Below the pieces are notes generated by a model. It made no database searches. It was not told where the DNA came from and worked only from the letters and a program-made list of their open reading frames with translations. From Suttonella ornithocola (GTDB lineage Bacteria > Pseudomonadota > Gammaproteobacteria > Cardiobacteriales > Cardiobacteriaceae): a stretch of 32,107 nt of DNA. A program made the translations under genes and the position numbers. This document shows positions 1-9,415 of this stretch, piece by piece. The stretch covers positions 3 to 32,109 of the forward strand of contig NZ_LWHB01000024.1 of NCBI RefSeq assembly GCF_001889065.1. Direction: 5' to 3'. The stretch's first letter is position 1. Every line of letters begins with the position of its first letter.

Positions 1-200
1 CTTTTCATAAACGCAGTGATATTCAAGCAATCATTGAAGAGCATGGGCATGAGATAGTTTGGTTACCCCCTTATAGTCCAGACTTAAATCCTATTGAAAA
101 GATGTGGGCTTGGATTAAGCAAATACGCAAAGAATGGCGGATGGATTGTATTGATACTTTATTCTTTTATCTGCTTTGGATTGGATTGGGTTTTAGATGA
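1..200 (+). CDS. IS630-family transposase, C-terminal part (partial at window edge)
   Basis: This is the last 66 residues of a DDE transposase. The reading frame starts at base 3 and ends with TGA at 198-200. The motif YSPDLNPIE carries the third catalytic residue of the DDE triad of the IS630/Tc1 group, followed by a basic, aromatic-rich tail. The right-hand copy of the same gene shows the preceding [11 protein letters not shown] motif with the second Asp. The N-terminus lies outside the window, so activity of this copy cannot be judged. Confidence 0.85.
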   Translation, partial: FHKRSDIQAIIEEHGHEIVWLPPYSPDLNPIEKMWAWIKQIRKEWRMDCIDTLFFYLLWIGLGFR

Positions 201-208
201 TTGCACTA
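1..208 (+). mobile_element. IS630-family insertion sequence, 3' end (left copy)
   Basis: This is the terminal part of an IS630-family element that continues beyond the left edge. Bases 1-210 are identical to the reverse complement of 31845-32054, so two copies face each other at the window ends. The outer end reads GATTGCACTA followed by TA, as expected for an element that targets and duplicates TA. On its inner side it abuts the N-terminal part of another IS630-like transposase gene, so one IS has jumped into another. Confidence 0.85.
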
Positions 209-348
209 TATGCCATAGGCTTGTATTACTTGGTCAATGTCTTTGCATTTGTTCCAGTACGCCATTGCTTTTTGTCGGATTTCAATTGTGTATGCCATTT
301 TGTTAGTTTTCGCTATTTTTAGTCTTGTTTCTATTTTAAATTACTATA
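209..348 (-). mobile_element. Remnant of a second IS630-like element (transposase N-terminus)
   Basis: On the minus strand an ATG at 298-296 opens 30 codons (MAYTIEIRQKAMAYWNKCKD, then IDQVIQAYGI). This resembles the helix-turn-helix start of IS630-type transposases. The frame is destroyed at 208-209, where the TA-flanked end of the left IS630 copy begins. About 50 bases upstream of the ATG, near 344-348, a TATAGT sequence on the minus strand looks like this element's own terminus. I infer that the IS at 1-208 inserted into this older element. Family assignment rests on a short N-terminal match. Confidence 0.55.
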
Positions 349-588
349 AAACGTAATACCATTAACAGTAACCCAAAATATTAGGCGTAAGTAAATTTGG
401 TGGTGACATAGATTTATCACTTTCCCTATCCTATACACGCGGGAGCGAGGCAGTGAATTTAATTGCACTAAAGCCAATGCCTTTAGCAATGATGAACATT
501 TCTCTAAAAGAGAACCTTTTATAACTGAATATCTTTAGCTCATACACGAAAATAAGCTAGGTGAACAATGTATGTAAACTACAGATAT
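349..588. other. Intergenic stretch without a recognisable gene
   Basis: No open frame on either strand resembles a protein. The only structure I see is a short perfect inverted repeat TTCTCT-AAA-AGAGAA at 500-514, followed by a few T residues. It is too weak to call a terminator. Confidence 0.5.
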
Positions 589-1416
589 TTAGTCATACAA
601 TATTTTTCCACTGAGCCAGCATTGTGTCTGAATAATATAGTCAAATCAACTAAAAAACAGGACGTTTTATAAACATTACCTTAGTGCTTCTGGCGGTAAA
701 TGGTGTTCTGTTTTTTAGCTGATTGCACTATAGCACCAATATGCGGTTCAATATTGAGTTGTTCTTTATCGGCAACAACATCAATAGTGCCAAAGTTTCA
801 ACTAACAGCCAATAAAACGCTAAACCTGTGTGCGCATTAAACCGCTGCTCGCATTGCTTCACCAGACCAGTAAACATAGCCATGGCATGCGGTTCGTTGT
901 TATCTTCGTCAGTAAATAATCCAATAGGAATGAAAGATTGTGCGGCAAAAGCTGGCGATTGCTTTTGTGCAGCATTGAATGCCGCTTCGTCATCGTAGAT
1001 TTCTAACCAATGCGCAAAAACAGAGAGTTGTAAAGTGCAGGTTTCAGGCAGCTTGAGATGGGTATATCGGTCAAAATCAGGAACATCAAAGACAAAGGGG
1101 CAATCGCCTTCTCCTTAAATATTAGGATTGAGCCAAGCATAAAACGCACCATCCATTGCGTTATTGCCTGGCAAAAATTCAGTCAGATGCACGGGGAAAC
1201 GGCTAAAACCGCTAAAATGTGGGTTAAGACCGATGATAGTATTTTGATTATCAGTTTGTAGCCATAATTGCCCACCACTGGTATCCGCATAAACAGCATA
1301 ACTACCATGAGCTGTGGTAATAGGTTTCTCAAAAGCAGATTGCAATTGGTCGATGAGCGTAACAAGGTCGTTTTCAGACGGAAGTTCAAAGCCGATATTA
1401 GAGAAAAGTGGCTCAT
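589..1416 (-). pseudogene. Uncharacterised protein of about 243 aa, multiply disrupted
   Basis: Reading the minus strand from ATG 1416-1414 (good Shine-Dalgarno AAGGAA upstream), one continuous protein is recovered if four lesions are corrected. These are a 2-base insertion near 1400-1407, an in-frame TAA at 1117-1115, a 1-base loss in a T run near 792-794, and a 93-bp MITE at 638-730. After correction the gene ends at TAA 591-589 and is 732 bp long, a whole number of codons. Visible pieces include SYAVYADTSGGQLWLQ, then CPFVFDVPDFDRYTHLKLPE, then AQSFIPIGLFTDEDN, and after the frameshift GTIDVVADKEQLNIEPHIGA. No signal peptide or membrane segment is seen, so it was probably cytosolic. I do not recognise the family with certainty and assign no function. 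Confidence 0.8.
636..732. mobile_element. 93-bp MITE with IS630-type ends and TA target duplication
   Basis: The inverted arms at 636-660 and 708-732 match imperfectly over 25 bp (TATAGTCAAATCAAC... against TATAGTGCAATCAGC...). The right arm is nearly the same as the end of the IS630 copy at 180-210 (TTTTAGCTGATTGCACTATA against TTTTAGATGATTGCACTATA). It has no coding capacity. TA dinucleotides at 636-637 and 731-732 are the apparent target duplication. Removing the element plus one TA restores an open reading frame across the junction in the surrounding pseudogene. It is therefore a non-autonomous element probably mobilised by the resident IS630 transposase. Confidence 0.8.
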
Positions 1417-1579
1417 AATATTTCCTTTATTAAAAGCGTTTTTATCCTACAATAATCGTAAAAAAATAAATTACAGCTACATAGATTTTGCTCATAATTT
1501 CCTCTTCAGGCACCTATTCCTACATATTTTTTAATAGATTTAACCGTAAGAAAAAGATTTTTACAATTATTGATAACCT

Positions 1580-1709
1580 GAGACCTTTGCAAAATTCCGT
1601 TTTACACGAATTTTACTACTAGCAAAAAAATTAACAATATGATTTTAATATATTTTTAAAATTTGAAAAATTGAAATTTCTCTATTTTTAGAGGTTTTGC
1701 AAAGATCTC
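1580..1709. mobile_element. 130-bp MITE with IS5-type (GAGACCTTTGCAAAA) ends
   Basis: The left end GAGACCTTTGCAAAA (1580-1594) and the right end TTTTGCAAAGATCTC (1695-1709) are inverted repeats with one mismatch. GAGACCTTTGCAAAA is the kind of terminus found on IS5-family elements of the IS1106 type. The 100 bp between them are very AT-rich and non-coding. The element ends 10 bp past the nqrM stop codon and may influence the 3' end of the nqr transcript. A single end of the same type lies at 27354. Confidence 0.7.
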
Positions 1710-1719
1710 AATCTATTTA

Positions 1720-1950
1720 TTACGGACGATAAATACCGGCTTTATCCTCCTTTGTTTGTGGCTCTACTGCTTCAGCTTTGGCTTCAACAGAATTTTTACA
1801 AACATCTGTGCAACCACAAGCACGCTCAACGCCCACAGCACCTAAACCTCCACAACTGCCGGAAATAGGTTTACGTCCGAAAATTACACCGACTGCCATT
1901 GCTACTATTACCAAAGCAAAAATCACGAAAATAATGAGGAAAGTAGTCAT
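1720..1950 (-). CDS. nqrM: NqrM, Na+-NQR maturation factor (DUF539)
   Basis: This small membrane protein (76 aa) is required for assembly of Na+-NQR, most likely by delivering iron to the Cys-ligated centre between NqrD and NqrE. An N-terminal transmembrane helix (about residues 3-24) is followed by the cysteine-rich segment SGSCGGLGAVGVERACGCTD and a further Cys, the family hallmark. A variable acidic C-terminal tail follows. Its start codon overlaps the last base of apbE, and it is the final gene of the nqr operon, as in Vibrio and many other gammaproteobacteria. The MITE at 1580-1709 lies just downstream. Confidence 0.9.
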   Translation of the reverse strand: MTTFLIIFVIFALVIVAMAVGVIFGRKPISGSCGGLGAVGVERACGCTDVCKNSVEAKAEAVEPQTKEDKAGIYRP

Positions 1951-3014
1951 TATTTTTCTCCTCCAAAAGATTTTTGATAAGCATCTGTTGTTGTTACTTG
2001 AAACTTTCCATCTTTAACAGCGGTAATAAATAAGGCAGACAATCCTAACTGATTGGCAAAATTCTCTGCTTTTTTATCACCTAATGCCATTAAAGCAGTC
2101 GCATACGCATCCGCTGTCATACAATCCTGTGCAACAACTGTCACGGATAATAAAGCTGATTGTTCCGTCATTCCTGTTTTAGGATTGATTGTATGGACGG
2201 CATGAACCGAGCCATAATCTGCATAGTTTCGATAATTTCCGGAAGTTGCTAAGGCAATATTTTCATCTTTTAGCGCAATCACGGATTGAATTGAGTGCGA
2301 TGAAACTTCTTCTGGCAATTCTATACCCACTCTCCATGGTTGACCAAACTTACTTCCTCCAGCTCGCACTTCCCCACCGATATCAACCAAATAATTTTGG
2401 TAACCGCTTTTCTCTATTTGCTCAGCAACGACATCTACGCCATAACCTTTAGCAATAGATGATAAGTCAATTTCAATATCAGGTTGAGATTTCTGTATTC
2501 CTTCATTAGACAACGTTATTTTTTGATAACCCACTCGAGACTTAGCCACAGCAACTTCTTCAGCGCTAGGGGCTGATGTTACTTTTTTAGGACCGAATCC
2601 CCATAAATCTACAAGAGGTGCAACAGTGATATCATAATAACCGTCTGATTGTTTGGAAATCTCTAATCCTTTAGCAATAACTTTTCTTAGCTCAGGACTA
2701 ATTGGAATAGGGGCTTTCTGCGAGTTATGATTTAGTAGCTCCAACTCAGAATCGGGAATATAAGTGGACATGGATTGATTGACCGCTTTTAAATCTGCCT
2801 CTATTTTTGCTTGTAACGCTGCTTTTTCTGCTTCATTCATCTTGGCAGCAATAGATGCCTGCCAATAAGTTCCCATCGTTGTTCCTTTCAACAAAACGGG
2901 CGTTTGATGAGTCGCTGAGCAAGCCACTAATAACCAAAATAAAGATGCCACCGTTATTAACAGTGGCACTTTATAGAATGTTTTTAAAGTAAATAACTTA
3001 TCCACCAAAATCAT
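1950..3014 (-). CDS. apbE: ApbE, FMN transferase lipoprotein
   Basis: ApbE attaches FMN covalently to threonines of NqrB and NqrC, using FAD and Mg2+. The protein has 354 aa. Residues 1-32 form a lipoprotein signal ending in the lipobox LVAC (Cys32), placing it on the periplasmic side of the inner membrane. Family motifs are seen: GTTMGTYW near residue 44, the [10 protein letters not shown] segment, and [16 protein letters not shown] near the C-terminus, which helps bind the metal. It overlaps nqrF by 17 bp and nqrM by 1 bp, so translation is probably coupled. Its two substrates, NqrB and NqrC, are encoded upstream in the same operon. Confidence 0.95.
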   Translation of the reverse strand: MILVDKLFTLKTFYKVPLLITVASLFWLLVACSATHQTPVLLKGTTMGTYWQASIAAKMNEAEKAALQAKIEADLKAVNQSMSTYIPDSELELLNHNSQKAPIPISPELRKVIAKGLEISKQSDGYYDITVAPLVDLWGFGPKKVTSAPSAEEVAVAKSRVGYQKITLSNEGIQKSQPDIEIDLSSIAKGYGVDVVAEQIEKSGYQNYLVDIGGEVRAGGSKFGQPWRVGIELPEEVSSHSIQSVIALKDENIALATSGNYRNYADYGSVHAVHTINPKTGMTEQSALLSVTVVAQDCMTADAYATALMALGDKKAENFANQLGLSALFITAVKDGKFQVTTTDAYQKSFGGEK

Positions 3015-4215
3015 CCAATAAAATATTGTCGTCTTCTACACCTAAATTATGAAGCATTTCGATAACCGATTTATTCATAATTGGCGGTCCACACATATAA
3101 AACTCACAATCTTCAGGCGCTGGATGATTTTTCAAATAGTTTTCATAAACAACATTATGAATAAATCCTGTATAACCATCCCAATTATCACTTTCTAAAG
3201 GATCAGAAAGTGCCACATGCCATTCAAAATTATCATGCTCAGCGGCTAACTGATCAAAATCTTCTACATAGAACATTTCGCGCTTAGAACGTGCTCCATA
3301 CCAGAATGTGATTTTTCGTTTAGTATTTAAGCGTTTTAGCTGATCAAAGATATGCGAACGCATTGGTGCCATACCCGCACCACCACCAATAAAGACCATT
3401 TCTGCATTGGTTTCTTTTGCAAAGAACTCACCAAAAGGTCCCGAAATGGTTACTTTATCCCTCGGTTTTAAGCTATAAATAAAGCTAGACATTTTACCGG
3501 GTGGGACATCTGGGTTACGCGGAGGCGGTGAAGCAATCCGTACGTTAAGCATAATAATCCCTTTTTCTTCAGGATAGTTAGCCATAGAGTATGCACGTAC
3601 AACATCTTCATTATTCACTGCATGAATTTTAAAAAGACCAAATTTTTCCCAATCTTCACGATATTCTTCTGGAATATCATAGTCGCTATAGTTAATATCG
3701 TAAGGTCCACATTCAATCTGAATATAACCGCCTGCACGGAAAGGAACTGACTCTCCATCTGGAATTTTGAGTTTAAGCTCTTTAATGAAAGTCGCGACAT
3801 TATCGTTAGAAATAACTTCACATTCCCATTTTTTCACCCCAAAGACAGCCTCGTCAACTTCCACTTTCATGTCACGCTTAACCGCTACCTGACAAGATAA
3901 GCGTTCATCTTCTTTTGCTTCACGCTTTGTAATATGGTTCAACTCTGTTGGTAAAATTTCTCCACCACCTTCATGAACCTTAACGCGACACTGTCCACAG
4001 CTACCGCCGCCACCACAAGCAGATGATACATAAATACCGCCTTCTGCAAGTGCGCCAAGTAACTTACCACCAGCAGGAACTTTTATTTCCTTTTCATTAT
4101 TGACCAAAATGGTAACATCACCTGATGGGACTAACCATTTTTTTGCTGCCAGAATAATCATTGATAGTAGTAATACCAATCCGGTAAAAACCACTACACC
4201 ATAAATAATTTCCAT
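2998..4215 (-). CDS. nqrF: Na+-NQR subunit F (NADH-oxidising flavoprotein)
   Basis: NqrF is the electron entry point of the sodium-pumping NADH:quinone oxidoreductase. It takes electrons from NADH through FAD to a 2Fe-2S cluster. The 405-aa protein has one N-terminal membrane helix (about 4-24) and a plant-type ferredoxin domain with Cys67, Cys73, Cys76 and Cys108. The FAD domain contains RAYSMANYP, and the NADH domain contains [12 protein letters not shown] and ends in FYMCGPP...DDFGG. Length and all cluster ligands are normal for the family. It lies 10 bp after nqrE and overlaps apbE. Confidence 0.97.
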   Translation of the reverse strand: MEIIYGVVVFTGLVLLLSMIILAAKKWLVPSGDVTILVNNEKEIKVPAGGKLLGALAEGGIYVSSACGGGGSCGQCRVKVHEGGGEILPTELNHITKREAKEDERLSCQVAVKRDMKVEVDEAVFGVKKWECEVISNDNVATFIKELKLKIPDGESVPFRAGGYIQIECGPYDINYSDYDIPEEYREDWEKFGLFKIHAVNNEDVVRAYSMANYPEEKGIIMLNVRIASPPPRNPDVPPGKMSSFIYSLKPRDKVTISGPFGEFFAKETNAEMVFIGGGAGMAPMRSHIFDQLKRLNTKRKITFWYGARSKREMFYVEDFDQLAAEHDNFEWHVALSDPLESDNWDGYTGFIHNVVYENYLKNHPAPEDCEFYMCGPPIMNKSVIEMLHNLGVEDDNILLDDFGG

Positions 4216-4225
4216 TTCTTACCCC

Positions 4226-4837
4226 TTATAGTTGGACGCCGGAAAAAGACATGAAACCAATAGCCATTAACCCAGCGCTAATAAAGGTAATGCCTAACCC
4301 TTGTAACCCTTTGGGCACATCTGAATAACGCATTTTTTCGCGAACACCAGCAAGTAGAATAATTGCCAATGCCCATCCAGCACCACTACCCAAGCCATAT
4401 ACGACAGAATCTGCAAAATTATAGTTCCGCTCTACCATAAATAACGAGCCACCTAAAATAGCGCAGTTCACTGTAATCAAAGGTAAGAAGATACCCAATG
4501 CAGCATATAACGCAGGGACATATTTATCTAAAAACATTTCTAAGATTTGAACCGCTGCTGCAATCATACCGATATAAGCGATAACACCTAAGAAGCTAAT
4601 ATCTACTTGAATACCTAACCATTGCCAAAGCAACGCATTTTTTTTAATTAGAAAAGTATAGAGTAGGTTATTTAAGGGAACCGTTAAAAACTGTACGACA
4701 ATAACTGCAACCCCTAGTCCTATCGCGGTGCTAATTTTCTTAGAAACTGCCAAAAAGGTACACATTCCTAAGAAAAATGATAATGCCATGTTCTCAATAA
4801 AGAGAGACTTAACAAACAAACTAATGTAATGTTCCAT
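4226..4837 (-). CDS. nqrE: Na+-NQR subunit E
   Basis: This integral membrane subunit (203 aa, six predicted helices) pairs with the homologous NqrD. Each contributes two cysteines to the intramembrane iron centre. Here these are in [11 protein letters not shown] near the N-terminus and VNCAILGG in the second half. It passes electrons between NqrF and NqrC and forms part of the sodium path. The gene sits between nqrD (11 bp upstream) and nqrF (10 bp downstream) and has the usual length. Confidence 0.97.
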   Translation of the reverse strand: MEHYISLFVKSLFIENMALSFFLGMCTFLAVSKKISTAIGLGVAVIVVQFLTVPLNNLLYTFLIKKNALLWQWLGIQVDISFLGVIAYIGMIAAAVQILEMFLDKYVPALYAALGIFLPLITVNCAILGGSLFMVERNYNFADSVVYGLGSGAGWALAIILLAGVREKMRYSDVPKGLQGLGITFISAGLMAIGFMSFSGVQL

Positions 4838-4848
4838 AATTTTTCTCC

Positions 4849-5538
4849 TTATTGATGCGCAGGATGACCGCCAACTAAAGGCTTAGCCGCTTTTGCTTCT
4901 TGATAATCACGGGCTTCTACTTGCTGTGGTTTCCAGGTACGCAACGCCCAGATGAGTAACCCAATAATGAAGAAAGCACTTGGAGGTAATACCATTAAGC
5001 CGTTAGGATCATACCAACCACCATTCTTAATACTTGGAAGTACAGTCATACCAAACCACGTTCCGCTACCTAAAATTTCGCGAATAGTTGCCACGATAAG
5101 CAGTAGCACACTGTATCCCAACCCATTACCGATACCATCTAAAAAGCTAGGTAGAGGCGGGTTAGACATCGCATATGCTTCCAAACGCCCCATAACAATA
5201 CAGTTAGTAATAATCAAGCTAACAAACACAGATAATTGCTTAGATAGTTCAAAAGTAAAGGCACGCATCAACTGATCAACGACAATCACCAATGAAGCAA
5301 CAATCGTCATTTGCACGATAATCCGGATACTGCTCGGAATATGGGTGCGAATCATACTTACAAATAAGTTTGAAAAAGCTGTTACCGTCGTTAATCCTAA
5401 TGACATTAACAACGCCGTTTTCATACTTCCCGTAACAGCCAATGCCGAACAAATACCCAACACTTGCAACCCAATAGGGTTATTATTAAAAATTGGGTTA
5501 AGAATTATGAATTTATAATCGTAACTTTTCTCGCTCAT
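4849..5538 (-). CDS. nqrD: Na+-NQR subunit D
   Basis: This is the membrane subunit homologous to NqrE (229 aa). The conserved cysteines of the NqrD/NqrE iron site are visible in [12 protein letters not shown] and [11 protein letters not shown]. Multiple hydrophobic helices fill residues 20-215, and the C-terminus is a short soluble tail rich in Lys and Ala. The ATG overlaps the stop of nqrC (ATGA-type, 4 bp), so expression is coupled. Confidence 0.97.
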   Translation of the reverse strand: MSEKSYDYKFIILNPIFNNNPIGLQVLGICSALAVTGSMKTALLMSLGLTTVTAFSNLFVSMIRTHIPSSIRIIVQMTIVASLVIVVDQLMRAFTFELSKQLSVFVSLIITNCIVMGRLEAYAMSNPPLPSFLDGIGNGLGYSVLLLIVATIREILGSGTWFGMTVLPSIKNGGWYDPNGLMVLPPSAFFIIGLLIWALRTWKPQQVEARDYQEAKAAKPLVGGHPAHQ

Positions 5539-6374
5539 GATGCTTTTCCTTCATTAGTAGAAGCGCCTTTTTCTGCTGCCTGACGCATTTCATTGATCGT
5601 AATTTTACCGTTTTCGACATTTTCAATGAACTTGCGATAACCTTGATTACTTAACCAATAATTCATCAGATTTTGAACACCACGACTGGTCAGAGTTGCC
5701 CCTGAAATAGCATCAACTTGATTATCGCTGCCAGCAGCTGCATTTTTTACCACTCGAATATCTGGCTGACCTTGCGCATTATAAGGCTTAATACCTTCCC
5801 ACTTAGCTTGCCAAGTAGGATTGGTAATCTCAGCGCCTAATCCTGGCGTTTCTGATTGCTGATAAAAAGTAATTCCACCAATTTCAGGCGTTTTACTTAA
5901 ATCTAAAGAGGTAAATCCATAAAGCGTTGACCATAATCCATATCCTTGAATAGGGAGGATAATTCTCTTAATCTTATCCCCTTCTACCAAGATATAAGCA
6001 GTGCCATCATAGGCTTGACGTTTAATACTAGCAGGATCATCTTTTAATGCACGGCTTTCGTTAGGTACTTGGGCAGCCGCATACATATCATAAGTTTGTG
6101 GATTTTTAGAATCGTCTAATTTGCCTGTTTCAAAGTTCACGACAACTGGAATAATTTCTTTGAATTTCGCAGCAATTTCTTTATTACTTAATTTTTCATC
6201 ACCAGAAACCAATCCAGCGGCTTTTAAGATATTGATACGCTTTTCATTTAACGCATTTTTCTCTTGTAACCCTCGTAAAGCCACCGCAGAGGCAGAAACC
6301 ACTAATGAGCAAGCCAGACAAACAATAGTGGCAAACTTTAAGACTTGCAATTTTGATTGTTGCTCAGTTGACAT
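5535..6374 (-). CDS. nqrC: Na+-NQR subunit C (covalent FMN)
   Basis: NqrC carries a covalently bound FMN on the periplasmic side. The 279-aa protein has one N-terminal helix (about 12-33) and an FMN-binding domain ending in [13 protein letters not shown]. Thr227 of that SGAT motif is the predicted flavinylation site for ApbE, encoded three genes downstream. It overlaps nqrB by 11 bp and nqrD by 4 bp. All family landmarks are present. Confidence 0.97.
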   Translation of the reverse strand: MSTEQQSKLQVLKFATIVCLACSLVVSASAVALRGLQEKNALNEKRINILKAAGLVSGDEKLSNKEIAAKFKEIIPVVVNFETGKLDDSKNPQTYDMYAAAQVPNESRALKDDPASIKRQAYDGTAYILVEGDKIKRIILPIQGYGLWSTLYGFTSLDLSKTPEIGGITFYQQSETPGLGAEITNPTWQAKWEGIKPYNAQGQPDIRVVKNAAAGSDNQVDAISGATLTSRGVQNLMNYWLSNQGYRKFIENVENGKITINEMRQAAEKGASTNEGKAS

Positions 6375-7527
6375 TTGTTCTCACCTTGCGACGTTTAATA
6401 TTCGCATTCATCACAAAATAATCAATAATTGGTGCAAAAATATTAGCAAATAAAATTGCCAACATAATTCCTTCTGGGAAGGCTGGATTCACAACACGAA
6501 TCAGAATGGTCATTACACCAATCAATATACCAAAGATATATCGTCCAGTATTCGTTACTGATGCCGTTACTGGATCGGTTGCCATAAAGACTGTTCCAAA
6601 TGCAAATCCACCTAAAACGAAGTGCCACCAAAACGGCATGGCAAACATTGGATTAGTATCGCTACCTACCGCATTAAAGAGCAATACCGTTGCTACCGCA
6701 CCAGCAAGCACGCCTACAATAATTCGCCAAGAAGCAACACCTGTCGCAATAATGACTACGGCACCAAGAAGAATGGCAAATGTAGAGGTTTCTCCAATAG
6801 AGCCTGGAATATTACCAATAAAGGCATCCCACCAAGTAACATGTAAGTTCTCTGTGATACCTTTCATTCCATGCGTTGCAGCCTCACCCAAAGGTGTCGC
6901 GCCGGTAACCGCATCAGCAGTAACGTTCTTAATCCATACCGCATCACCTGACATACTGGCTGGATAAGAGAAATATAAGAATGCACGCCCTGTCAAAGCA
7001 GGGTTAACAAAGTTTCTACCTGTGCCACCAAAAATTTCTTTACCAACAACCACACCAAAACTAATGCCTAAAGCAACTTGCCAAAGCGGAATAGTTGGCG
7101 GCAGAATCAATGAAAAGAGAATAGAGGTGACAAAGAAACCTTCAGAAACTTCATGTTTACGCACCAATGCAAATAGCACTTCCCAGAAGCCACCTACTGC
7201 AAAAGTGACGATATAGATAGGCAACTGAACTTGTGCACCTAATAAAAGATTACTAAAAAATCCGCCACTTAACTCTGGATTATGTGCTGCTTCTTGCGCA
7301 CCAACAAAATACCATCCAAAAAACATTGCAGGGAAAACAGCTAACCAGACAAGGATCATCACCCTTTTAAAGTCTATATTATCTCGAACATGAGATGGAC
7401 GTGCTGTTACATAATTTGGACTATAAAAAATAGTCGCTGCTGCTTCATAAACAGGATAAAGCGCCTCAAGCTTACCACCTTTTTCAAAGGTTGGCGCCAT
7501 TTTGTCAAAAATTGTTTGTTTTGCCAT
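6364..7527 (-). CDS. nqrB: Na+-NQR subunit B (covalent FMN, Na+ channel, quinone site)
   Basis: This large membrane subunit (387 aa) forms the sodium channel. It holds a covalent FMN and riboflavin and contributes the quinone site. The flavinylation motif TGATPLGE is visible with Thr211 as the acceptor. The segment [20 protein letters not shown] and the C-terminal helices are typical of the family. It starts 6 bp after nqrA. The length is slightly below the roughly 410 aa of the Vibrio protein, but nothing essential is missing. Confidence 0.97.
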   Translation of the reverse strand: MAKQTIFDKMAPTFEKGGKLEALYPVYEAAATIFYSPNYVTARPSHVRDNIDFKRVMILVWLAVFPAMFFGWYFVGAQEAAHNPELSGGFFSNLLLGAQVQLPIYIVTFAVGGFWEVLFALVRKHEVSEGFFVTSILFSLILPPTIPLWQVALGISFGVVVGKEIFGGTGRNFVNPALTGRAFLYFSYPASMSGDAVWIKNVTADAVTGATPLGEAATHGMKGITENLHVTWWDAFIGNIPGSIGETSTFAILLGAVVIIATGVASWRIIVGVLAGAVATVLLFNAVGSDTNPMFAMPFWWHFVLGGFAFGTVFMATDPVTASVTNTGRYIFGILIGVMTILIRVVNPAFPEGIMLAILFANIFAPIIDYFVMNANIKRRKVRTNVN

Positions 7528-7533
7528 GATTAA

Positions 7534-8880
7534 TTAGCCTTCTTCTTCAATTTGCGTTAAGTTTTCACGCAAAATAGCGCCAAAATCGTGCTTACCTGGA
7601 TCAACATAAGTTAATAATGCAATATCTTCTTCTGCTAATTCTAGCGCGCCTAACTGCACAGCAGTATCCGTATCTTTTACAACCAATGCTTTTAATAATA
7701 AAGTAGGTAAGATATCTAGTGGCATCACTTCTTCATAAATGCCAAATGGCAAAATAGGACGAGGAGAACCTTGCATAGAAGTCGTGAACTTCAAAGGTTT
7801 TCCTAAAAAACGACCTAAATAAGCGCGTGTTTTAGAATAGGCATCTGCACCTGGACGTAAAAATTCTAAGAAAATACTGTCGCGACCTTCTGGTAATACG
7901 GTGACCTGACGATCATAAGCCCCTAAAAAGTCCGTTGGTGCTTCTATTTTTCTACCTGCGAAGACGCTACCAGAAATAATCCGTTGCTCGCCTGATTGAA
8001 GATTATCTGTTAATAGTGTTGTGAGATTCATTCCACGGCGAACTTTAGCATAGTAAGACCTTTTCACCCCGGGACCTGCAACACTAATCAAACGTTGATT
8101 ATCTAGTTGTCCCGTTAAGAATAAATGACCAATAGCCAATAAATCTTGCAAACCAATGTGCCAAATAAATTTATTTGCACCTGCTGATTCAATAAAATGA
8201 ATATGAGTTCCAACTAGTCCAACAGGGTGAATTCCCTCAAATGCATGATAGTGAACTTTTTCAACTTCAGACTCAGGTAATTTTGCATTTTCTTGATGGC
8301 AAACATGAACTTTACCTTCTGTTAGCTTCAGTAAAACAGCCAAGCCTGCTTGATAATCGTTCTCTCTTCCAGAAAGCGCTATCATTGGGTCAATAGCTAA
8401 TGGATTACTATCCATAGTATTAACAAAAATAGCGTAAGGGACGGCATCAATTGCAGGAATTTTCTCATAAGGACGCTGACGTAGCATTGCCCAACATCCA
8501 CTTTTTTGTAGTTGTTCCCGAATCGCTTGAGAGTCGGCTGTTAAAATATCAGCTAATTGATAAGAAGAAAAAGTAATAGGTTCGATACTGGAATCAGGAC
8601 GAATAATAACAGAAAGTAGACGACGTCTCTCTCCTCTTTCAATACCAACGATTTTTCCAGAAACTGGCGCACAAATAACAACCCCTGGATTTTTTTTATC
8701 TTCAAAAAGTTCTTGTCCTTCTTGGACTTTATCTCCTTCAGAAATCATCATCGTAGGCTTAAGCCCAATATAATCATCTCCGATGATACCAATAGTTGCT
8801 TCTGTGTTAATGGTTTGAATTGTATCGTCTGATACAGCACCTGAGATTGGCAGGTCAATGCCTTTTTTAATGGATATCAT
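7534..8880 (-). CDS. nqrA: Na+-NQR subunit A
   Basis: NqrA is the cytoplasmic peripheral subunit (448 aa), without cofactor, that supports the quinone-binding region. The sequence opens with the characteristic ISIKKGIDLPISGAV and continues with a lipoyl-like segment (VQEGQELFEDKKNPGV) and RMNLTTLL-type central motifs. It is the first gene of the six-gene operon. Its ATG lies 58 bp after the CCA end of tRNA-Leu, with a good promoter in that gap. A Shine-Dalgarno-like AAGG sits about 10 bases upstream of the ATG. Confidence 0.97.
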   Translation of the reverse strand: MISIKKGIDLPISGAVSDDTIQTINTEATIGIIGDDYIGLKPTMMISEGDKVQEGQELFEDKKNPGVVICAPVSGKIVGIERGERRRLLSVIIRPDSSIEPITFSSYQLADILTADSQAIREQLQKSGCWAMLRQRPYEKIPAIDAVPYAIFVNTMDSNPLAIDPMIALSGRENDYQAGLAVLLKLTEGKVHVCHQENAKLPESEVEKVHYHAFEGIHPVGLVGTHIHFIESAGANKFIWHIGLQDLLAIGHLFLTGQLDNQRLISVAGPGVKRSYYAKVRRGMNLTTLLTDNLQSGEQRIISGSVFAGRKIEAPTDFLGAYDRQVTVLPEGRDSIFLEFLRPGADAYSKTRAYLGRFLGKPLKFTTSMQGSPRPILPFGIYEEVMPLDILPTLLLKALVVKDTDTAVQLGALELAEEDIALLTYVDPGKHDFGAILRENLTQIEEEG

Positions 8881-8909
8881 GCATTCTATACCTTGCTTTC
8901 ATGATTTTG

Positions 8910-8938
8910 ACTATAAACAACACAGTCGTTTTTCTCAA
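8910..8938 (-). promoter_or_regulatory. Predicted sigma70 promoter of the nqr operon
   Basis: On the minus strand, TTGAGA (8938-8933) and TATAGT (8915-8910) are separated by exactly 17 bp. The -35 box begins at the base directly after the encoded CCA of tRNA-Leu, so the operon has its own start despite lying immediately behind the tRNA. Predicted transcription begins near 8903, giving a leader of about 20 nt. Confidence 0.55.
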
Positions 8939-9024
8939 TGGTGCCGACGGCGAGACTCGAACTCGCACGAGCTAGGCTCACTACCCCCTCAAGATAGCGT
9001 GTCTACCAATTCCACCACGTCGGC
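8939..9024 (-). tRNA. leuU: tRNA-Leu (GAG)
   Basis: The 86-nt class II tRNA includes an encoded CCA. The acceptor arm GCCGACG (9024-9018) pairs with CGTCGGC before ACCA at 8942-8939. The anticodon loop TTGAGGG gives anticodon GAG. The long variable arm expected of tRNA-Leu is present, and the T-arm contains GTTCGAGTC. Placement directly after secG matches the common gammaproteobacterial order glmM-secG-leuU. Confidence 0.97.
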
Positions 9025-9046
9025 GTGCTTATTTTCCTAAAAACGA

Positions 9047-9415
9047 TTATTTTTTGCTTAAAGGAATACTGGTATTAGAAGCAGATGCGTTATTATCCGC
9101 ACCACTTAAAGGTACGTCAACTACCCCAGCTTCTTTTTTTGTATCTAAATGTTCTTGCTGAAGAATATTATCTCCAACTGCTGCTTTATTCTGCAAATAT
9201 CCCATTGCTAAAGCACTCACAAAAAAGACCACTGCTAATGCGCGAGTTGCTTTATAGAGAAAAGAGCCAGCACCACGAGCACCAAAAACGGTTGCCGATG
9301 CACCAGCACCAAAAGAGGCGCCCATACCAGCGCCTTTAGATTGTTGCAGCAAAATCAAGATACTCAGGGCAATAGCCGTCCCGATAAAAATGATTTGAGC
9401 AATAATTAATGTCAT
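9047..9415 (-). CDS. secG: SecG, protein-export membrane subunit
   Basis: SecG is part of the SecYEG translocon and supports SecA-driven export. The 122-aa protein has two transmembrane helices (about 3-20 and 50-70). Between them lies the conserved loop LQQSKGAGMGASFGAGASAT with the following GARG. The C-terminal tail is Ser/Asn-rich and variable. It overlaps tpiA by 4 bp (ATGA), and tRNA-Leu follows 22 bp downstream. Confidence 0.95.
   Translation of the reverse strand: MTLIIAQIIFIGTAIALSILILLQQSKGAGMGASFGAGASATVFGARGAGSFLYKATRALAVVFFVSALAMGYLQNKAAVGDNILQQEHLDTKKEAGVVDVPLSGADNNASASNTSIPLSKK

Noticed and set aside
1268..1534. Plus-strand open frames over the pseudogene region
   Set aside because: These are antisense shadows. 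The minus strand carries the coherent protein once the lesions are corrected.
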